DNA of 16,679 nt from an uncultured Verrucomicrobiales bacterium (GTDB lineage: Bacteria; Verrucomicrobiota; Verrucomicrobiia; Verrucomicrobiales; Akkermansiaceae): the NCBI GenBank assembly GCA_937969125.1, contig CALBVA010000242.1, forward strand, positions 1 through 16,679, in the 5' to 3' direction. Both the position numbers and the translations under genes were made by a program. Below are positions 7,590-15,315 of this stretch, in pieces (position 1 is the stretch's first letter; each line of letters opens with the position of its first letter). A model generated the notes under the pieces. The model saw only the letters and a program-made list of their open reading frames with translations, did no database searches and was not told the DNA's origin.

Positions 7590-9587
7590 CTAGATAGTGA
7601 TTGTAATTTGAGCCCCTTTCCTGGGCTCGCTGTTAACCATCATGGTCGCCTGCATACGTCTCGCGCGTGCTTCTAAGCTGAGCAGCGGCAAGCGGTCAGC
7701 GGAGATACCGCGTCCATTGTCTGTGATAACAAGCTGAGTTCGCCGCCCTGTATTTTTTGCAAAAATCTCTACTCGAGTGGCATCCGCATGCTTGATCACA
7801 TTGTTGAGCGCTTCCTTGAAGAAAAGAAGAAGATCCCATTTTCTTGTGTGGTTCAAGCGCTCGACTGGAGCAAGCAGCGCGAGGTTGCAGGTGTACTCAA
7901 TATCGCCAAGTATCTGTTCCGCCGACTCCTGCATCTGCTTAGCCAGAGAAGCGGTCCTTTTTCGGCCCTCTAGAAAGTGAACAATTTGGCGTGTCTCTTG
8001 CGCAGTTGCTCTCGCGGTCTCGATGCAGTTATCAAGCAGCTTTTGCTGCATTTCCGTGGGACTCTCGACCATCCGCTCGAGGAGCTGATTTGAGTGGACG
8101 ATACTACTTAGGTTCGCACCGATCTGATCATGGAGATCGCAAGCAATTCGCTCGCGAGTTCGCGTCCATTTCCGTGCTGCAAGCAACCGCACCAACCAGA
8201 CAAGCAATAGGAGAATCAAAATGACGCTTACCGCCGCGAATGCTAGAAAGCGATTTCTTACGCGTTCACGATGCGATGCGAGCGCGAGATCGCTCTCGAG
8301 TGAGCTTCGACGTCTCTCCAACTTCCTGCGAGCAGTGAACTGCTCGACCCACAGCCGCAATGGAACGATTGTCCCTTCACTCGTACGCCCGTCGGTGAGA
8401 TGTTCAGGTGCCTCTGAATAGCCCGCCGATAGTTGACCGAAGGTTCTTGTTTCCGGAACGACACCGGCTGTCAAAATCTCTCCGCCGCCGTATAGCTGGA
8501 TTTCACCGAGAGCTATTCTTCTCTTGTTGATCTTAGTTCGAAAGTCGGGCAGGCCACGTTTCAAGGTGAAGCGAAAGCGGCGTGCTTTCACGGGTCGAAT
8601 TCGGTGCATAAATGGATTCGCTCCAGGGCGAAAGAAATCTGCATCGCTTTGATAGAGTAGTTTGCGATCTTCCTCGCCGTCATCCAGGAGAGCTTCGAGC
8701 CGAATACTAGTCGGAAAGCTGGTTCCACTCGCTTGCGGAAAGTTGTGTTGAACGGAGAGAACCACCGGCCACAGTGCAAATCCGTCTACCGCGCAGGCGC
8801 GTCCCAGATCAAAATCTACTTCAAGCGTTTCCGCATGGACATGATAGCTACGCAACGGATGCTGAAGTTGTCGATTGATCGGGGAAAACAGCGTAAAACC
8901 GTCGACGAGGGCTTCCGAAGTCCACACGTAGCCGAAATTGCCGGAGGATGTAGCTTGGACATTGGAATTCAGCGCGACGTTTGCCGATCCTGCAAACGCA
9001 AATAATTCACTGAGGGCCAAAGTATACTCTCCGCTCCACCAAGTTGTATTACGAGCGTTCTCATACACCGTTATGCGCAACCCAGTAGCCAACCGATTAT
9101 CAGGGCAGGAGAATAATTGCGGCTCGATTCCCGAGACACTGTAGTCGGTGTCCCGAAAATTGGCGATAGGTCCCCGCGAGCCATCTGGATGGACGCGCTC
9201 GATCACAAATCTTACAGGGAATCCAAAAGCCTTTAGCATGCCCTCGTCATCAGAGAAGGTTGCAGGCATAACTGCGACTAGGTCAACAGGCGCAGGGTTT
9301 GGAAAATCTAGAACAATCTCGATCTTTTGTTTTCTTCCGATCCCCGATGAAGCCCGGTAGCCAAGCGTCCATGGCGTCGCGCTGGGTAAGGTATCAGGAT
9401 ACTTCCCGATCTCCGCCTCAAGTTCATGTATCTCAGCTTGAATTTCGCGAGTGGAAGGCCCGCGCCAGTCAAACGCATGCGCGCTTCCTTGTGCGTGTAG
9501 AAGCAAAAAGATCACAAGGAGCCGAGCCGTTTTCCCGGCAGATGATTGGCTGCCGTCTCTAGCTGAAACAAGGAGCCGTCTACTCAC
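7590..9587 (-). CDS. Membrane sensor histidine kinase (HisKA_3) with large jelly-roll-like periplasmic sensor
   Basis: 665 residues. The start is GTG at 9587; it gives a basic N-terminus and a hydrophobic segment ending in a good signal-peptide site (AHA near 36-38). Residues about 40-440 form a long exported region with two stretches that read like discoidin (F5/8C) or related beta-sandwich domains, for example TLEVDFDLG and RRFRFTLKRG followed by IALGEIQLYGGG. One transmembrane helix lies at 447-469. The dimerisation/phospho-acceptor helix follows, RERIACDLHDQIG with H486 (HisKA_3 class), then the ATPase domain with the N box KEALNN (591-596) and DNGRG (623-627). The G2 region is poorly conserved: a GLxxM motif is replaced by LEARARRMQA. 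It partners the response regulator 15 bases downstream. A sugar or polysaccharide fragment is a plausible ligand because discoidin-like folds often bind glycans, but this is inference. Confidence 0.9.
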   Translation of the reverse strand: MSRRLLVSARDGSQSSAGKTARLLVIFLLLHAQGSAHAFDWRGPSTREIQAEIHELEAEIGKYPDTLPSATPWTLGYRASSGIGRKQKIEIVLDFPNPAPVDLVAVMPATFSDDEGMLKAFGFPVRFVIERVHPDGSRGPIANFRDTDYSVSGIEPQLFSCPDNRLATGLRITVYENARNTTWWSGEYTLALSELFAFAGSANVALNSNVQATSSGNFGYVWTSEALVDGFTLFSPINRQLQHPLRSYHVHAETLEVDFDLGRACAVDGFALWPVVLSVQHNFPQASGTSFPTSIRLEALLDDGEEDRKLLYQSDADFFRPGANPFMHRIRPVKARRFRFTLKRGLPDFRTKINKRRIALGEIQLYGGGEILTAGVVPETRTFGQLSAGYSEAPEHLTDGRTSEGTIVPLRLWVEQFTARRKLERRRSSLESDLALASHRERVRNRFLAFAAVSVILILLLLVWLVRLLAARKWTRTRERIACDLHDQIGANLSSIVHSNQLLERMVESPTEMQQKLLDNCIETARATAQETRQIVHFLEGRKRTASLAKQMQESAEQILGDIEYTCNLALLAPVERLNHTRKWDLLLFFKEALNNVIKHADATRVEIFAKNTGRRTQLVITDNGRGISADRLPLLSLEARARRMQATMMVNSEPRKGAQITITI

Positions 9588-9647
9588 AAATTGAGCCTAA
9601 TTAGATTGGAGAAAGAAAGCGGCAAAAAAATTTAGGAGAGCCCCCCC

Positions 9648-9677
9648 AAAATACCGGGTTGTTCGGCGGATACCCAA
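9648..9677 (-). promoter_or_regulatory. Candidate promoter of the histidine kinase-response regulator pair
   Basis: On the - strand TTGGGT (9677-9672) and TATTTT (9653-9648) are separated by 18 bases and lie about 60 bases before the GTG of the kinase gene. Both boxes match the sigma-70 consensus only in part. A small palindrome, CTAATTAG (9597-9604), sits just before the start codon, and a run of seven C (9641-9647) lies between. The 112-base gap is shared with the divergent sulfatase gene, so control elements for both should be here. Confidence 0.25.
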
Positions 9678-9699
9678 GCCGCACAATGATGAAGTATTT

Positions 9700-11901
9700 A
9701 TGTGCTCCACTTCCAGATTCGTGCCATTAGTCCTCCGCGTCCTTGCGGGGGTGGCTTCCGCTGTTTCGATTTCGCCGGAGGCAGCGGCGGGACAGCAGCC
9801 CAACATTATCGTCATGGTCGCTGACGATCTCGGGTTCGCCGACATCGGTTACAACAATCCGAACGTCTACTCACCCAATCTCGACGCGCTGGCTGCTGCG
9901 GGCGTCCGCTTCAGCCAACATTACTCCATGTCCCAGTGCACGCCAACTCGGGTTGCCCTGATGACCGGACAGTTTCCGTCCCGCCATGGCTACCAGGCAC
10001 AGAAGGCGACCAACGTCCAATGCTTCTCACACGACACCCCCACCATTCACAGCATGTTGGACGGCCTCGGCTACGACACTTTCATGACCGGAAAGTGGCA
10101 CGTCGGCTGCGAGTTCGAATGGGGCCCGATGTTCCATGGCTTCGATTCCGCCCACGGTTCGCTCGCCGGTGCCGTCGGGATGTACGACCATCGCTACCGA
10201 CCGGGGAACGCCTACGAGATCACCTGGTTCCGCGACCACGAAATCATCGACGGCTACGAAAATGGCACCCACGCTACCGATCTGACGGCCCGCGAAGCCA
10301 TCCGCTTCATCCAGAAACAGCGCGACAAGCCCTTCTACCTCTATCTCCCATGGCACGCCCCGCACACGCCGCTCGACGAACGAGGACCCTTCGTCGATAC
10401 ACCCACTCAGCTCGATCCCGCCAACCCCTCCCGTTGGCTTAACGAAGACCAAATCGAGTGGTTCAACGATCCCGATGGCAAGATCCAGTCTGAGACAGAT
10501 CCCGAGAAACGTCTCTTTCTCGCTGTCGTCAATCATCTCGACCACGCGATTGGCCAGATCATCAAGACCCTTGAAGACACCGGCCAGCGCCAGAATACGC
10601 TCATCTACTTTTCCTCGGACAACGGTCCGCAGGTAAGTTGGGCGGGCAACGCGTATCCGGACGATCTTAACGTGACCAACTTCAACCAACCGGATTCCCT
10701 GCGTGGCAGCAAGACCGACGTCTACGAAGGGGGCATTCTCGTTCCAGGATTCATCAATTGGCCCGCAAAGATCGAGAGCAGGGTCGTGGACGAACCCGTC
10801 CATGTTGTGGATCTGTTACCGACTCTAGCAAACATGGTTGGGATCGACCCCGACCCCGAATGGGACGGCGCTGATCTCGCACCCCTCATCAAGGGCACCG
10901 GCACGCTGGGCGAGCGCACTCTCTACTGGCTTTGGAACGACGTGCCGGAAACCAGCAGATCCAATCGCTGGGCCCTTCGCCATGGTGACTGGAAGGTCGT
11001 CGAATACGGACCGCTACCGGACAATCCGGGAGACTGGCAGCTATTCAACCTCGCCTCAGATCCGGGAGAAACCAACGATCTCGCTAGTTCAGAGCCGGCA
11101 AAGTTGGCCGAGATGCACGCGATTTTCCTCTCCCAACGGGGCAAGGACAACACACGGACTCTGGTCAGCCCATTGCTGCAGGCACCAGCCTCCGCCAGCG
11201 GGGCATTCACAGTCACCTTGAAGTTTAACACACCGGTAAGCGGTGTGACTCTTGACGACTTCGCCATCGAAGGGGGCAATGGTTCCGGTTTCAGCGGCTC
11301 CGGATCCAACTATCAGTTCACCGTTACCCCTAATCTAGCCGGCCCGGGCGACATCACCATCAAGCTTCAAGATAAAGCCGCCAGCACGAGCGACGGTCGA
11401 TCGAGCACTCCGAGCCAGACCGAAATCATCAAATACGATCCTAGCTCGACTACCGGAGCCGCCGTCCTCGGCCCATTCGGGCGCGGGATCGCGGCGCGCG
11501 ACGATGCAACCGACTCCGGATTCATCATGTACAGCCTGATGTCAGTCCATCAGCGCTTCGCCACGAACCCCGTCAATCCCTTCCAAGCGAACCATTTCGT
11601 AGCCGTCCGGCACGGCGCCGGCGGATGGACCTACGACAACAACGAAAGCGATCTCGGCGGCAATAACATCCCCTTCACCCCGGTCGTCACCGATATTCTC
11701 GTCGCTTCGGTCGATTTCGGGAACAACACCGTCACCATGCTAGACGGCACAGACACCGTAACTAACGGTATCGCCACCGGCTATGCCAGCGGTGATCTGA
11801 ACATTACCCCCGAATTATGGGATGGTAGCCCGAACGTCGGTGAATTTGGCGTAAACGGAACCACAATTACGCTGAACGCTGGCGAAGTCATCGGCCCATA
11901 G
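9700..11901 (+). CDS. Secreted FGly-dependent sulfatase with C-terminal Ig-like domain
   Basis: 733 residues, ATG at 9700, TAG at 11899-11901. Residues 1-31 look like a signal peptide. The type I sulfatase domain (about 33-480) has the metal-binding ADDLG (D42, D43), the sulfatase signature C80-T-P-T-R84 whose cysteine would become formylglycine, GKWH at 131-134, WHAPHTP at 218-224, the second metal site D307-N308-G309 and a lysine at 338 in the position expected for the catalytic site. A beta-rich Ig-like domain at about 488-580 (LKFNTPVSGVTLDDFAIEGG) and a glycine- and asparagine-rich tail of about 150 residues follow; I do not recognise the tail. It probably removes sulfate from an extracellular glycan; the substrate class is not readable. 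It is divergent from the two-component genes. Codons end in C or G far more often than in the genes to its left. No clear Shine-Dalgarno precedes the start. See the entry at 11902 for a possible lost C-terminus. Confidence 0.93.
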   Translation: MCSTSRFVPLVLRVLAGVASAVSISPEAAAGQQPNIIVMVADDLGFADIGYNNPNVYSPNLDALAAAGVRFSQHYSMSQCTPTRVALMTGQFPSRHGYQAQKATNVQCFSHDTPTIHSMLDGLGYDTFMTGKWHVGCEFEWGPMFHGFDSAHGSLAGAVGMYDHRYRPGNAYEITWFRDHEIIDGYENGTHATDLTAREAIRFIQKQRDKPFYLYLPWHAPHTPLDERGPFVDTPTQLDPANPSRWLNEDQIEWFNDPDGKIQSETDPEKRLFLAVVNHLDHAIGQIIKTLEDTGQRQNTLIYFSSDNGPQVSWAGNAYPDDLNVTNFNQPDSLRGSKTDVYEGGILVPGFINWPAKIESRVVDEPVHVVDLLPTLANMVGIDPDPEWDGADLAPLIKGTGTLGERTLYWLWNDVPETSRSNRWALRHGDWKVVEYGPLPDNPGDWQLFNLASDPGETNDLASSEPAKLAEMHAIFLSQRGKDNTRTLVSPLLQAPASASGAFTVTLKFNTPVSGVTLDDFAIEGGNGSGFSGSGSNYQFTVTPNLAGPGDITIKLQDKAASTSDGRSSTPSQTEIIKYDPSSTTGAAVLGPFGRGIAARDDATDSGFIMYSLMSVHQRFATNPVNPFQANHFVAVRHGAGGWTYDNNESDLGGNNIPFTPVVTDILVASVDFGNNTVTMLDGTDTVTNGIATGYASGDLNITPELWDGSPNVGEFGVNGTTITLNAGEVIGP

Positions 11902-12105
11902 GCCGCGCCCGCCTTCAGGGCCTCTCTTTTCGCCCCTGGGAGACCTCCGCCTGCCCTCACCATCCCCAATACTCGCGTTTCTCCCTTTTCTGAAGACCCG
12001 GTTTGGGGAGACATCTCGGTCTTCACATGGGACCTGGCACCCGTCGGCGCCGACACAGAGATTCCGCAGTTGTTCCTGCGGCTCCACGCGAACCGGGTTC
12101 CCTAG
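11902..12105 (+). pseudogene. In-frame continuation of the sulfatase after its TAG: possible lost C-terminal tail
   Basis: The frame of the sulfatase stays open for 67 sense codons after the TAG and closes at TAG 12103-12105. The last half reads PVWGDISVFTWDLAPVG, then IPQLFLRLHANRVP. Endings of the type 'FLRL or FxRL plus a few residues' are familiar from the C-termini of secreted Verrucomicrobiota proteins with Ig- or discoidin-like tails, and the codon use (third positions mostly C or G) continues that of the sulfatase. The first half is proline- and arginine-rich and does not look conserved. I therefore suspect that the stop is a recent nonsense mutation, or that a frameshift pair has damaged this stretch. 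GC-rich DNA gives long open frames by chance, so the case rests on the last ~35 residues. Confidence 0.4.
12043..12081. other. Two palindromes in the convergent gap after the sulfatase
   Basis: GTCGGCGCCGAC (12043-12054) is a perfect 12-bp palindrome. CCGCAG (12064-12069) and CTGCGG (12076-12081) are a perfect 6-bp stem with a 6-base loop, TTGTTC. The sulfatase and the amine-oxidase gene converge here, so an mRNA 3' structure would be expected, but there is no U-run on either side. Both lie inside the possible coding tail described for 11902-12105, so they may be coding-sequence coincidence. Confidence 0.2.
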
Positions 12106-12141
12106 AGTGATCTGATTGGAATCGCCTGATAGCTGGGTGAG

Positions 12142-13206
12142 TTACCCATTTCCAACGGCTCGCTCAGCGGCCTGCAGCGCCCCTTCGAGATAGCCGCCGT
12201 GTGTGGTCGAACTCTCGGTGCCGGCGATGCGCACGCTCCCGTCCCAGAGGCTGAGATGGTCGGGCTGGAGTCCGTAGAGAGGGTGCCCCATGAGTGGAGC
12301 GTCTTCCACAGTGGCCGTTAGTTTCTCGTTTGCCCAATCCATGACCACGGCATGCTTCGGGGAAAGCGCGGGGGTGCCAAAGTTCCGTTCCAACTGCTCG
12401 AGGCAGCGGTCGATCAGGCCATCGCCGAGGCTCGCCCTCTCAGCGGGGTCGAGACCGATGAACCCGAGAAGGGCGCCACTGCCGCCGGGCGACGACGCGT
12501 CGTGGCATTCGGCTAGTGCCCCCGACGGGCTGATGGCTGTGCCCGAAAGCCCCTGGTCTCGCCAGAACGGGCGGTCGTAGACGGCGAGGAATTTCGCCTC
12601 CCCGGCCATCCAGGTCGGCGTGTTCCGAAAGCTTTCCAGCACTTGGGGCGGGGGCTCCGGATGGAATGAGAGGGTCTTTGCCAGCAAGCGCAGCGGCATG
12701 GCGATGATGACGTTCTCCGCCGTGATGACGCGCCGTCCACCATCTTCTGCGGACACTGCCAGATCGATCCCGCCTTCGTCGCGGCGGGTGAGCGCGTGGG
12801 CGCGGTGGCCGAGTGATAAGCTTTCCTCCGGCAGGGTTTCGAGGAGCCCCTCGATGAGTCCGCGTGTCCCGTTAGTTAGGCGGAGGGAAACCCGGGGGTC
12901 GACCTGTCGATGGGGCTGGCGCCTGCGGTAGCCGCCGCCGTCGAGCAGGACATCACCGTCGTTGTGCTGGGGAAACGAAGCGAGGCCGAACTGCTCGACG
13001 AGCCGGGCGACCCTCGGGTTGGTATCTGGCCAAAACCACGACGCGCCGAATTCGAGGACCGCTCCGTCTCGCCGCTCGGTGCGGATGCGGCCGCCGAAAT
13101 CTGGACGGGCTTCGATTAGATGGAAGGACTTGCCGCGGGAGTGAAGGAGATGGGCCGCGTAAAGCCCGCTAAGCCCACCTCCGACGATGAGTGTTTCTGT
13201 CTCCAT
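12142..13206 (-). CDS. FAD-dependent amine oxidase family protein
   Basis: 354 residues, ATG at 13206, TAA at 12144-12142. The N-terminus has the dinucleotide-binding LIVGGGLSGLYAA (GGGLSG 9-14), the acidic residue E32 closing the second strand, and the FGGR element (37-40) typical of the flavin-containing monoamine oxidase superfamily. GASWFW follows near 54-59. The C-terminus has the FAD-contacting pattern GTESSTTHGGYLEGALQAA. At 354 residues it is shorter than most members (often around 450), as in small bacterial FAD oxidoreductases. It is cytoplasmic, with no signal peptide. It is the last gene of the five-gene - strand cluster, 19 bases after the metallo-beta-lactamase-fold gene. Oxidation of an amine or other CH-NH/CH-CH substrate is likely; the substrate is unknown. 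Confidence 0.88.
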   Translation of the reverse strand: METETLIVGGGLSGLYAAHLLHSRGKSFHLIEARPDFGGRIRTERRDGAVLEFGASWFWPDTNPRVARLVEQFGLASFPQHNDGDVLLDGGGYRRRQPHRQVDPRVSLRLTNGTRGLIEGLLETLPEESLSLGHRAHALTRRDEGGIDLAVSAEDGGRRVITAENVIIAMPLRLLAKTLSFHPEPPPQVLESFRNTPTWMAGEAKFLAVYDRPFWRDQGLSGTAISPSGALAECHDASSPGGSGALLGFIGLDPAERASLGDGLIDRCLEQLERNFGTPALSPKHAVVMDWANEKLTATVEDAPLMGHPLYGLQPDHLSLWDGSVRIAGTESSTTHGGYLEGALQAAERAVGNG

Positions 13207-13225
13207 ACGGTGCGGCGGTAGGGCC

Positions 13226-14050
13226 CTATTTGAACTCCGGGAAGAACGGGTTGTGCGCCTTTTCCTCGGCGATCGTGCTCATCGGTCCATGCCCTGGACA
13301 GACCACCGTCTCGTCGCCGAGCGAGAACACTTCGGAGCGGTTGGTGGCGAGCGCGTCGTGGTAGGAAACCATGCCGCCGCCCATCGATTGGGCAAACAGC
13401 GCATCGCCGGCGATGGCCAGCGGTTTGGCCAGACCCTTGACGATGTAGGTCGTCCCACCGGGGGAATGGCCTTTGGTCAGCCGGGTTTCGATCTCCAGGG
13501 CGCCGAGGCGGAAGGTGTCGCCGGGTTGGAATCGCTTGGCGCCCTCCACTGGCTCGTAGGCATTTACGAAGGTCTCGATCCCGGGGCTGTGTTCCTCGAC
13601 GCGCTTGCGGTCTAGGATGTGGTCGAGGTGAGAATGGGAGATGAACAGGTGGGTGAGCTTCAGCCCGAGCTCGTCGACGAGGGCGAGGCCATCGCTGGTG
13701 TCCGTCCCGGTGTCGAAGAGCGCCGCTTCCTTGGAGGCTGGGTCCCACAAGAGGTAGTAGTTCACGGTCATGTCTTCGAACACGGTGTTGAACTGCCGTA
13801 GGCCATCCAGCTCGACCGGGTCGGGGCGCCAGTCCCCTTTGGCCCTTTCGACGAGCGTGTGGGAGTCGAGCCCGAGCGGGGCGGCAACCTTGCGCAATGC
13901 CGCCTCGTCGAATTCACCTTCCTTGAGTGAGGCGATCGTGACCTCCGGGACGCCGGTGAGGAATTCGAGGATCGGGTCTTCGAGCCCCAGGCCGCGCATG
14001 GCTTTGCCGAGGATGTCTTCGAAGTTATCTTCCATGGGGATGTTGTTCAT
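13226..14050 (-). CDS. Metallo-beta-lactamase-fold hydrolase (glyoxalase II-like)
   Basis: 274 residues from ATG 14050. The frame is open much further upstream, but a longer start would run deep into the tetR gene and encode unconvincing arginine-rich sequence, so 14050 is chosen. All metal-binding motifs are present: H139-S-H141-L-D143-H144, H195 in TKGHSPGG, D216 in IAGDALF and H254 in CPGHGP. This supports an active dinuclear zinc enzyme, probably a thioester or lactone type hydrolase. About 90 N-terminal residues precede the fold, helical and acidic (LEFLTGVPEVTIASLKEG), and look like a small extra domain I do not recognise. The gene follows tetR after 53 bases and precedes the amine oxidase by 19 bases, so it is probably in the same transcript. 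Substrate unknown. Confidence 0.9.
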   Translation of the reverse strand: MNNIPMEDNFEDILGKAMRGLGLEDPILEFLTGVPEVTIASLKEGEFDEAALRKVAAPLGLDSHTLVERAKGDWRPDPVELDGLRQFNTVFEDMTVNYYLLWDPASKEAALFDTGTDTSDGLALVDELGLKLTHLFISHSHLDHILDRKRVEEHSPGIETFVNAYEPVEGAKRFQPGDTFRLGALEIETRLTKGHSPGGTTYIVKGLAKPLAIAGDALFAQSMGGGMVSYHDALATNRSEVFSLGDETVVCPGHGPMSTIAEEKAHNPFFPEFK

Positions 14051-14103
14051 AATGTTTCGCGTTGGGTGTTGATGGTGATGCTGGATTTGGTTGTCTGCCG
14101 CGT

Positions 14104-14646
14104 CTATGCGGTCGTTAGATTCAAGAGGCTTTCGATGACTTTTTCCAAGTGCTCTGGTTGCCCGTGAAGCGCGGCGAAAGTCATGCCGCCCTCGAGACCT
14201 GAAAAGAGCGCCAGGGCGGCTTCGTGGCACCGCTGTTTTGTCCAGCCCCCGTTGGCTGCCTGAAAGGCGACCTCTAGCCACGCCACGTTCTTGTCGCTGA
14301 ACACGCGCAGCGTGTCCCGGACGGACTCTGGGATTTTCCCCATTTCCCCGGCGAGAATTCCGCAGAGGCACGCCCGCCCGTCGCTCTCGAGTGCTCCCTT
14401 GAAGAGGCTAGCGTAGTGGCGGATGGCGTCACTGCGTTGAGGGTCGCCAAGAGCTTCCAAGAACCGCTCGGTGTAGCGCTCGGCCACCGCAGCGGCGAGC
14501 GCCTCCTTCGTCGGGTAATGATAGTGAACGCTTGCGCTTTTGATGGAAAGTTGATCGGCGATCTGCCGGAAGCTGAACCCGTAGTAGCCGCCATCCCGAA
14601 TCATGAATTCGGCAGCATCAAGGATCTGTGTGGAAGTATCACGCAT
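14104..14646 (-). CDS. TetR family transcriptional repressor
   Basis: 180 residues from ATG 14646 (MRDTSTQILDAAEFMI). A start 16 codons upstream at 14694 is possible but adds residues outside the TetR fold and would bury the operator-like site at 14649. The N-terminal domain has the standard layout: ILDAAEFMIRDGGYYGFSF, then the helix-turn-helix RQIADQLSIKSASVHYHYPTKEAL. The C-terminal ligand-binding domain (about 50-180) contains two nearby cysteines (RACLCG), of interest for redox or electrophile sensing though not proven. It sits inside the cluster, 102 bases after the AhpD-like gene and 53 bases before the hydrolase. Related 18-bp sites lie before its own start and upstream of the first gene of the cluster, so autoregulation and control of the whole set are likely. 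Confidence 0.92.
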   Translation of the reverse strand: MRDTSTQILDAAEFMIRDGGYYGFSFRQIADQLSIKSASVHYHYPTKEALAAAVAERYTERFLEALGDPQRSDAIRHYASLFKGALESDGRACLCGILAGEMGKIPESVRDTLRVFSDKNVAWLEVAFQAANGGWTKQRCHEAALALFSGLEGGMTFAALHGQPEHLEKVIESLLNLTTA

Positions 14647-14648
14647 GG

Positions 14649-14666
14649 CTATCACTTGGTAGGTAG
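14649..14666. promoter_or_regulatory. Operator-like site directly before tetR
   Basis: CTATCACTTGGTAGGTAG lies 2 bases upstream of the tetR ATG. It has the frame CTATCA-N6-AGGTAG, the same half-site and spacing as the palindrome at 16115-16140 (CTACCT-N6-AGGTAG), but the left half is imperfect. It overlaps the candidate -10 region and would block both polymerase and ribosome. Proposed binding site of the TetR protein. Confidence 0.45.
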
Positions 14667-14688
14667 GCTTTGCGAGGCACTTCGTCAA
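14660..14688 (-). promoter_or_regulatory. Candidate internal promoter of tetR
   Basis: On the - strand TTGACG (14688-14683) is followed after 17 bases by TACCTA (14665-14660). The -35 box is identical to that proposed before the first gene of the cluster; the -10 box is poor. It overlaps the operator-like site at 14649-14666, which fits self-repression. Confidence 0.3.
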
Positions 14689-14748
14689 CAGCAACTCGGA
14701 TTCAGCTTCTCGGCAGTGCCGATTGCTCTGGCTGTGGTCCTGCTTTTC

Positions 14749-15294
14749 TTAGATGGCGACAGGCAGTTCTGGCAGGTCTATCTCAGGTTCGCCCACATTG
14801 TTCAGCGCGTTGGAAAAGAAGGTCATCGCGACATGGGCAATGATCTCGAGAATTTCTCCATCGTTGAATCCGGCGGTCCGGACGGCGGTAAGATCGGCAT
14901 CACCGACTCTGCCTTGGTTATCGAGAACGGCGAAGGCGAAAGTGATCGCTGCCTGTTCTTGGGGGTCATTCACCTGCCCGTCGATGAGTGTTTTTAGCTC
15001 ATCGGTTTCGATGCCATGGGCACCAGCAGCATGGCCATGGGCGGTGAGACAATAGCCACAGCCATTGCGTGCCGAAATGGCGACGGCGATCTCCTCGCGG
15101 ATCTTAGGCTCTAGGGAGCCTTCGCCAAGGGCGGCCGACAGCCCCGTGTATCCCTGCAGTATGGCTGGCGCATGCGCTAGCGTACTGAAGAAGTTGAGAT
15201 GCTTTCCGAATGCCTGCTTGGTGGCTTCGAGAATGGGCTTGGCCTTTGCATCTGCCTCTTCGGGATTGACCGGAGTGATTCGTGGTTTGTTCAT
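14749..15294 (-). CDS. AhpD-like / carboxymuconolactone decarboxylase family protein
   Basis: 181 residues, ATG at 15294, TAA at 14751-14749. The core has the AhpD-type redox site: E67/E68 in REEIAVAIS, then C79-G-Y-C82 and H86 in the CxxC-xxxH arrangement, within the all-helical CMD fold (about 30-140). The second half, with FAFAVLDNQG and NALNNVGEPEIDLP, matches the peroxidase-related branch of the family. It probably reduces peroxides or acts as a thiol-disulfide partner; decarboxylation is unlikely because the CxxC pair is present. It starts 21 bases after the short-chain dehydrogenase stop, so the two share a transcript. The 102 bases behind it contain a 13-bp palindrome, TCGGCAGTGCCGA (14710-14722), and the tetR promoter region. 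Confidence 0.92.
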   Translation of the reverse strand: MNKPRITPVNPEEADAKAKPILEATKQAFGKHLNFFSTLAHAPAILQGYTGLSAALGEGSLEPKIREEIAVAISARNGCGYCLTAHGHAAGAHGIETDELKTLIDGQVNDPQEQAAITFAFAVLDNQGRVGDADLTAVRTAGFNDGEILEIIAHVAMTFFSNALNNVGEPEIDLPELPVAI

Positions 15295-15315
15295 AGTAGA
15301 TAGATGGCGTTTTAC

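Noticed and set aside
10027..10803. 258-codon open frame on the - strand inside the sulfatase gene
   Set aside because: It lies wholly antisense to the sulfatase catalytic domain, whose motifs are all intact, and its translation has no recognisable domain. GC-rich coding DNA produces such antisense frames.
12064..12081. Intrinsic terminator for the sulfatase or amine-oxidase gene
   Set aside because: The stem is perfect but only 6 bp and no U-run follows in either direction, so it is kept only as a palindrome.
13116..13748. 210-codon - strand frame overlapping the MBL and amine-oxidase genes
   Set aside because: Proline- and arginine-rich shifted-frame translation of two well supported genes.
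14051..14371. Longer N-terminus for the MBL-fold protein (start at 14371)
   Set aside because: It would overlap tetR out of frame and add arginine-rich sequence with no family match; ATG 14050 gives a sensible start.
14710..14722. 13-bp palindrome TCGGCAGTGCCGA behind the AhpD-like gene as terminator or operator
   Set aside because: As a hairpin it has a 5-bp stem and 3-base loop without a U-run, and it does not resemble the AGGTAG sites.
14416..14997. 193-codon + strand frame across tetR and the AhpD-like gene
   Set aside because: Antisense to two genes with clear family motifs; no domain of its own.
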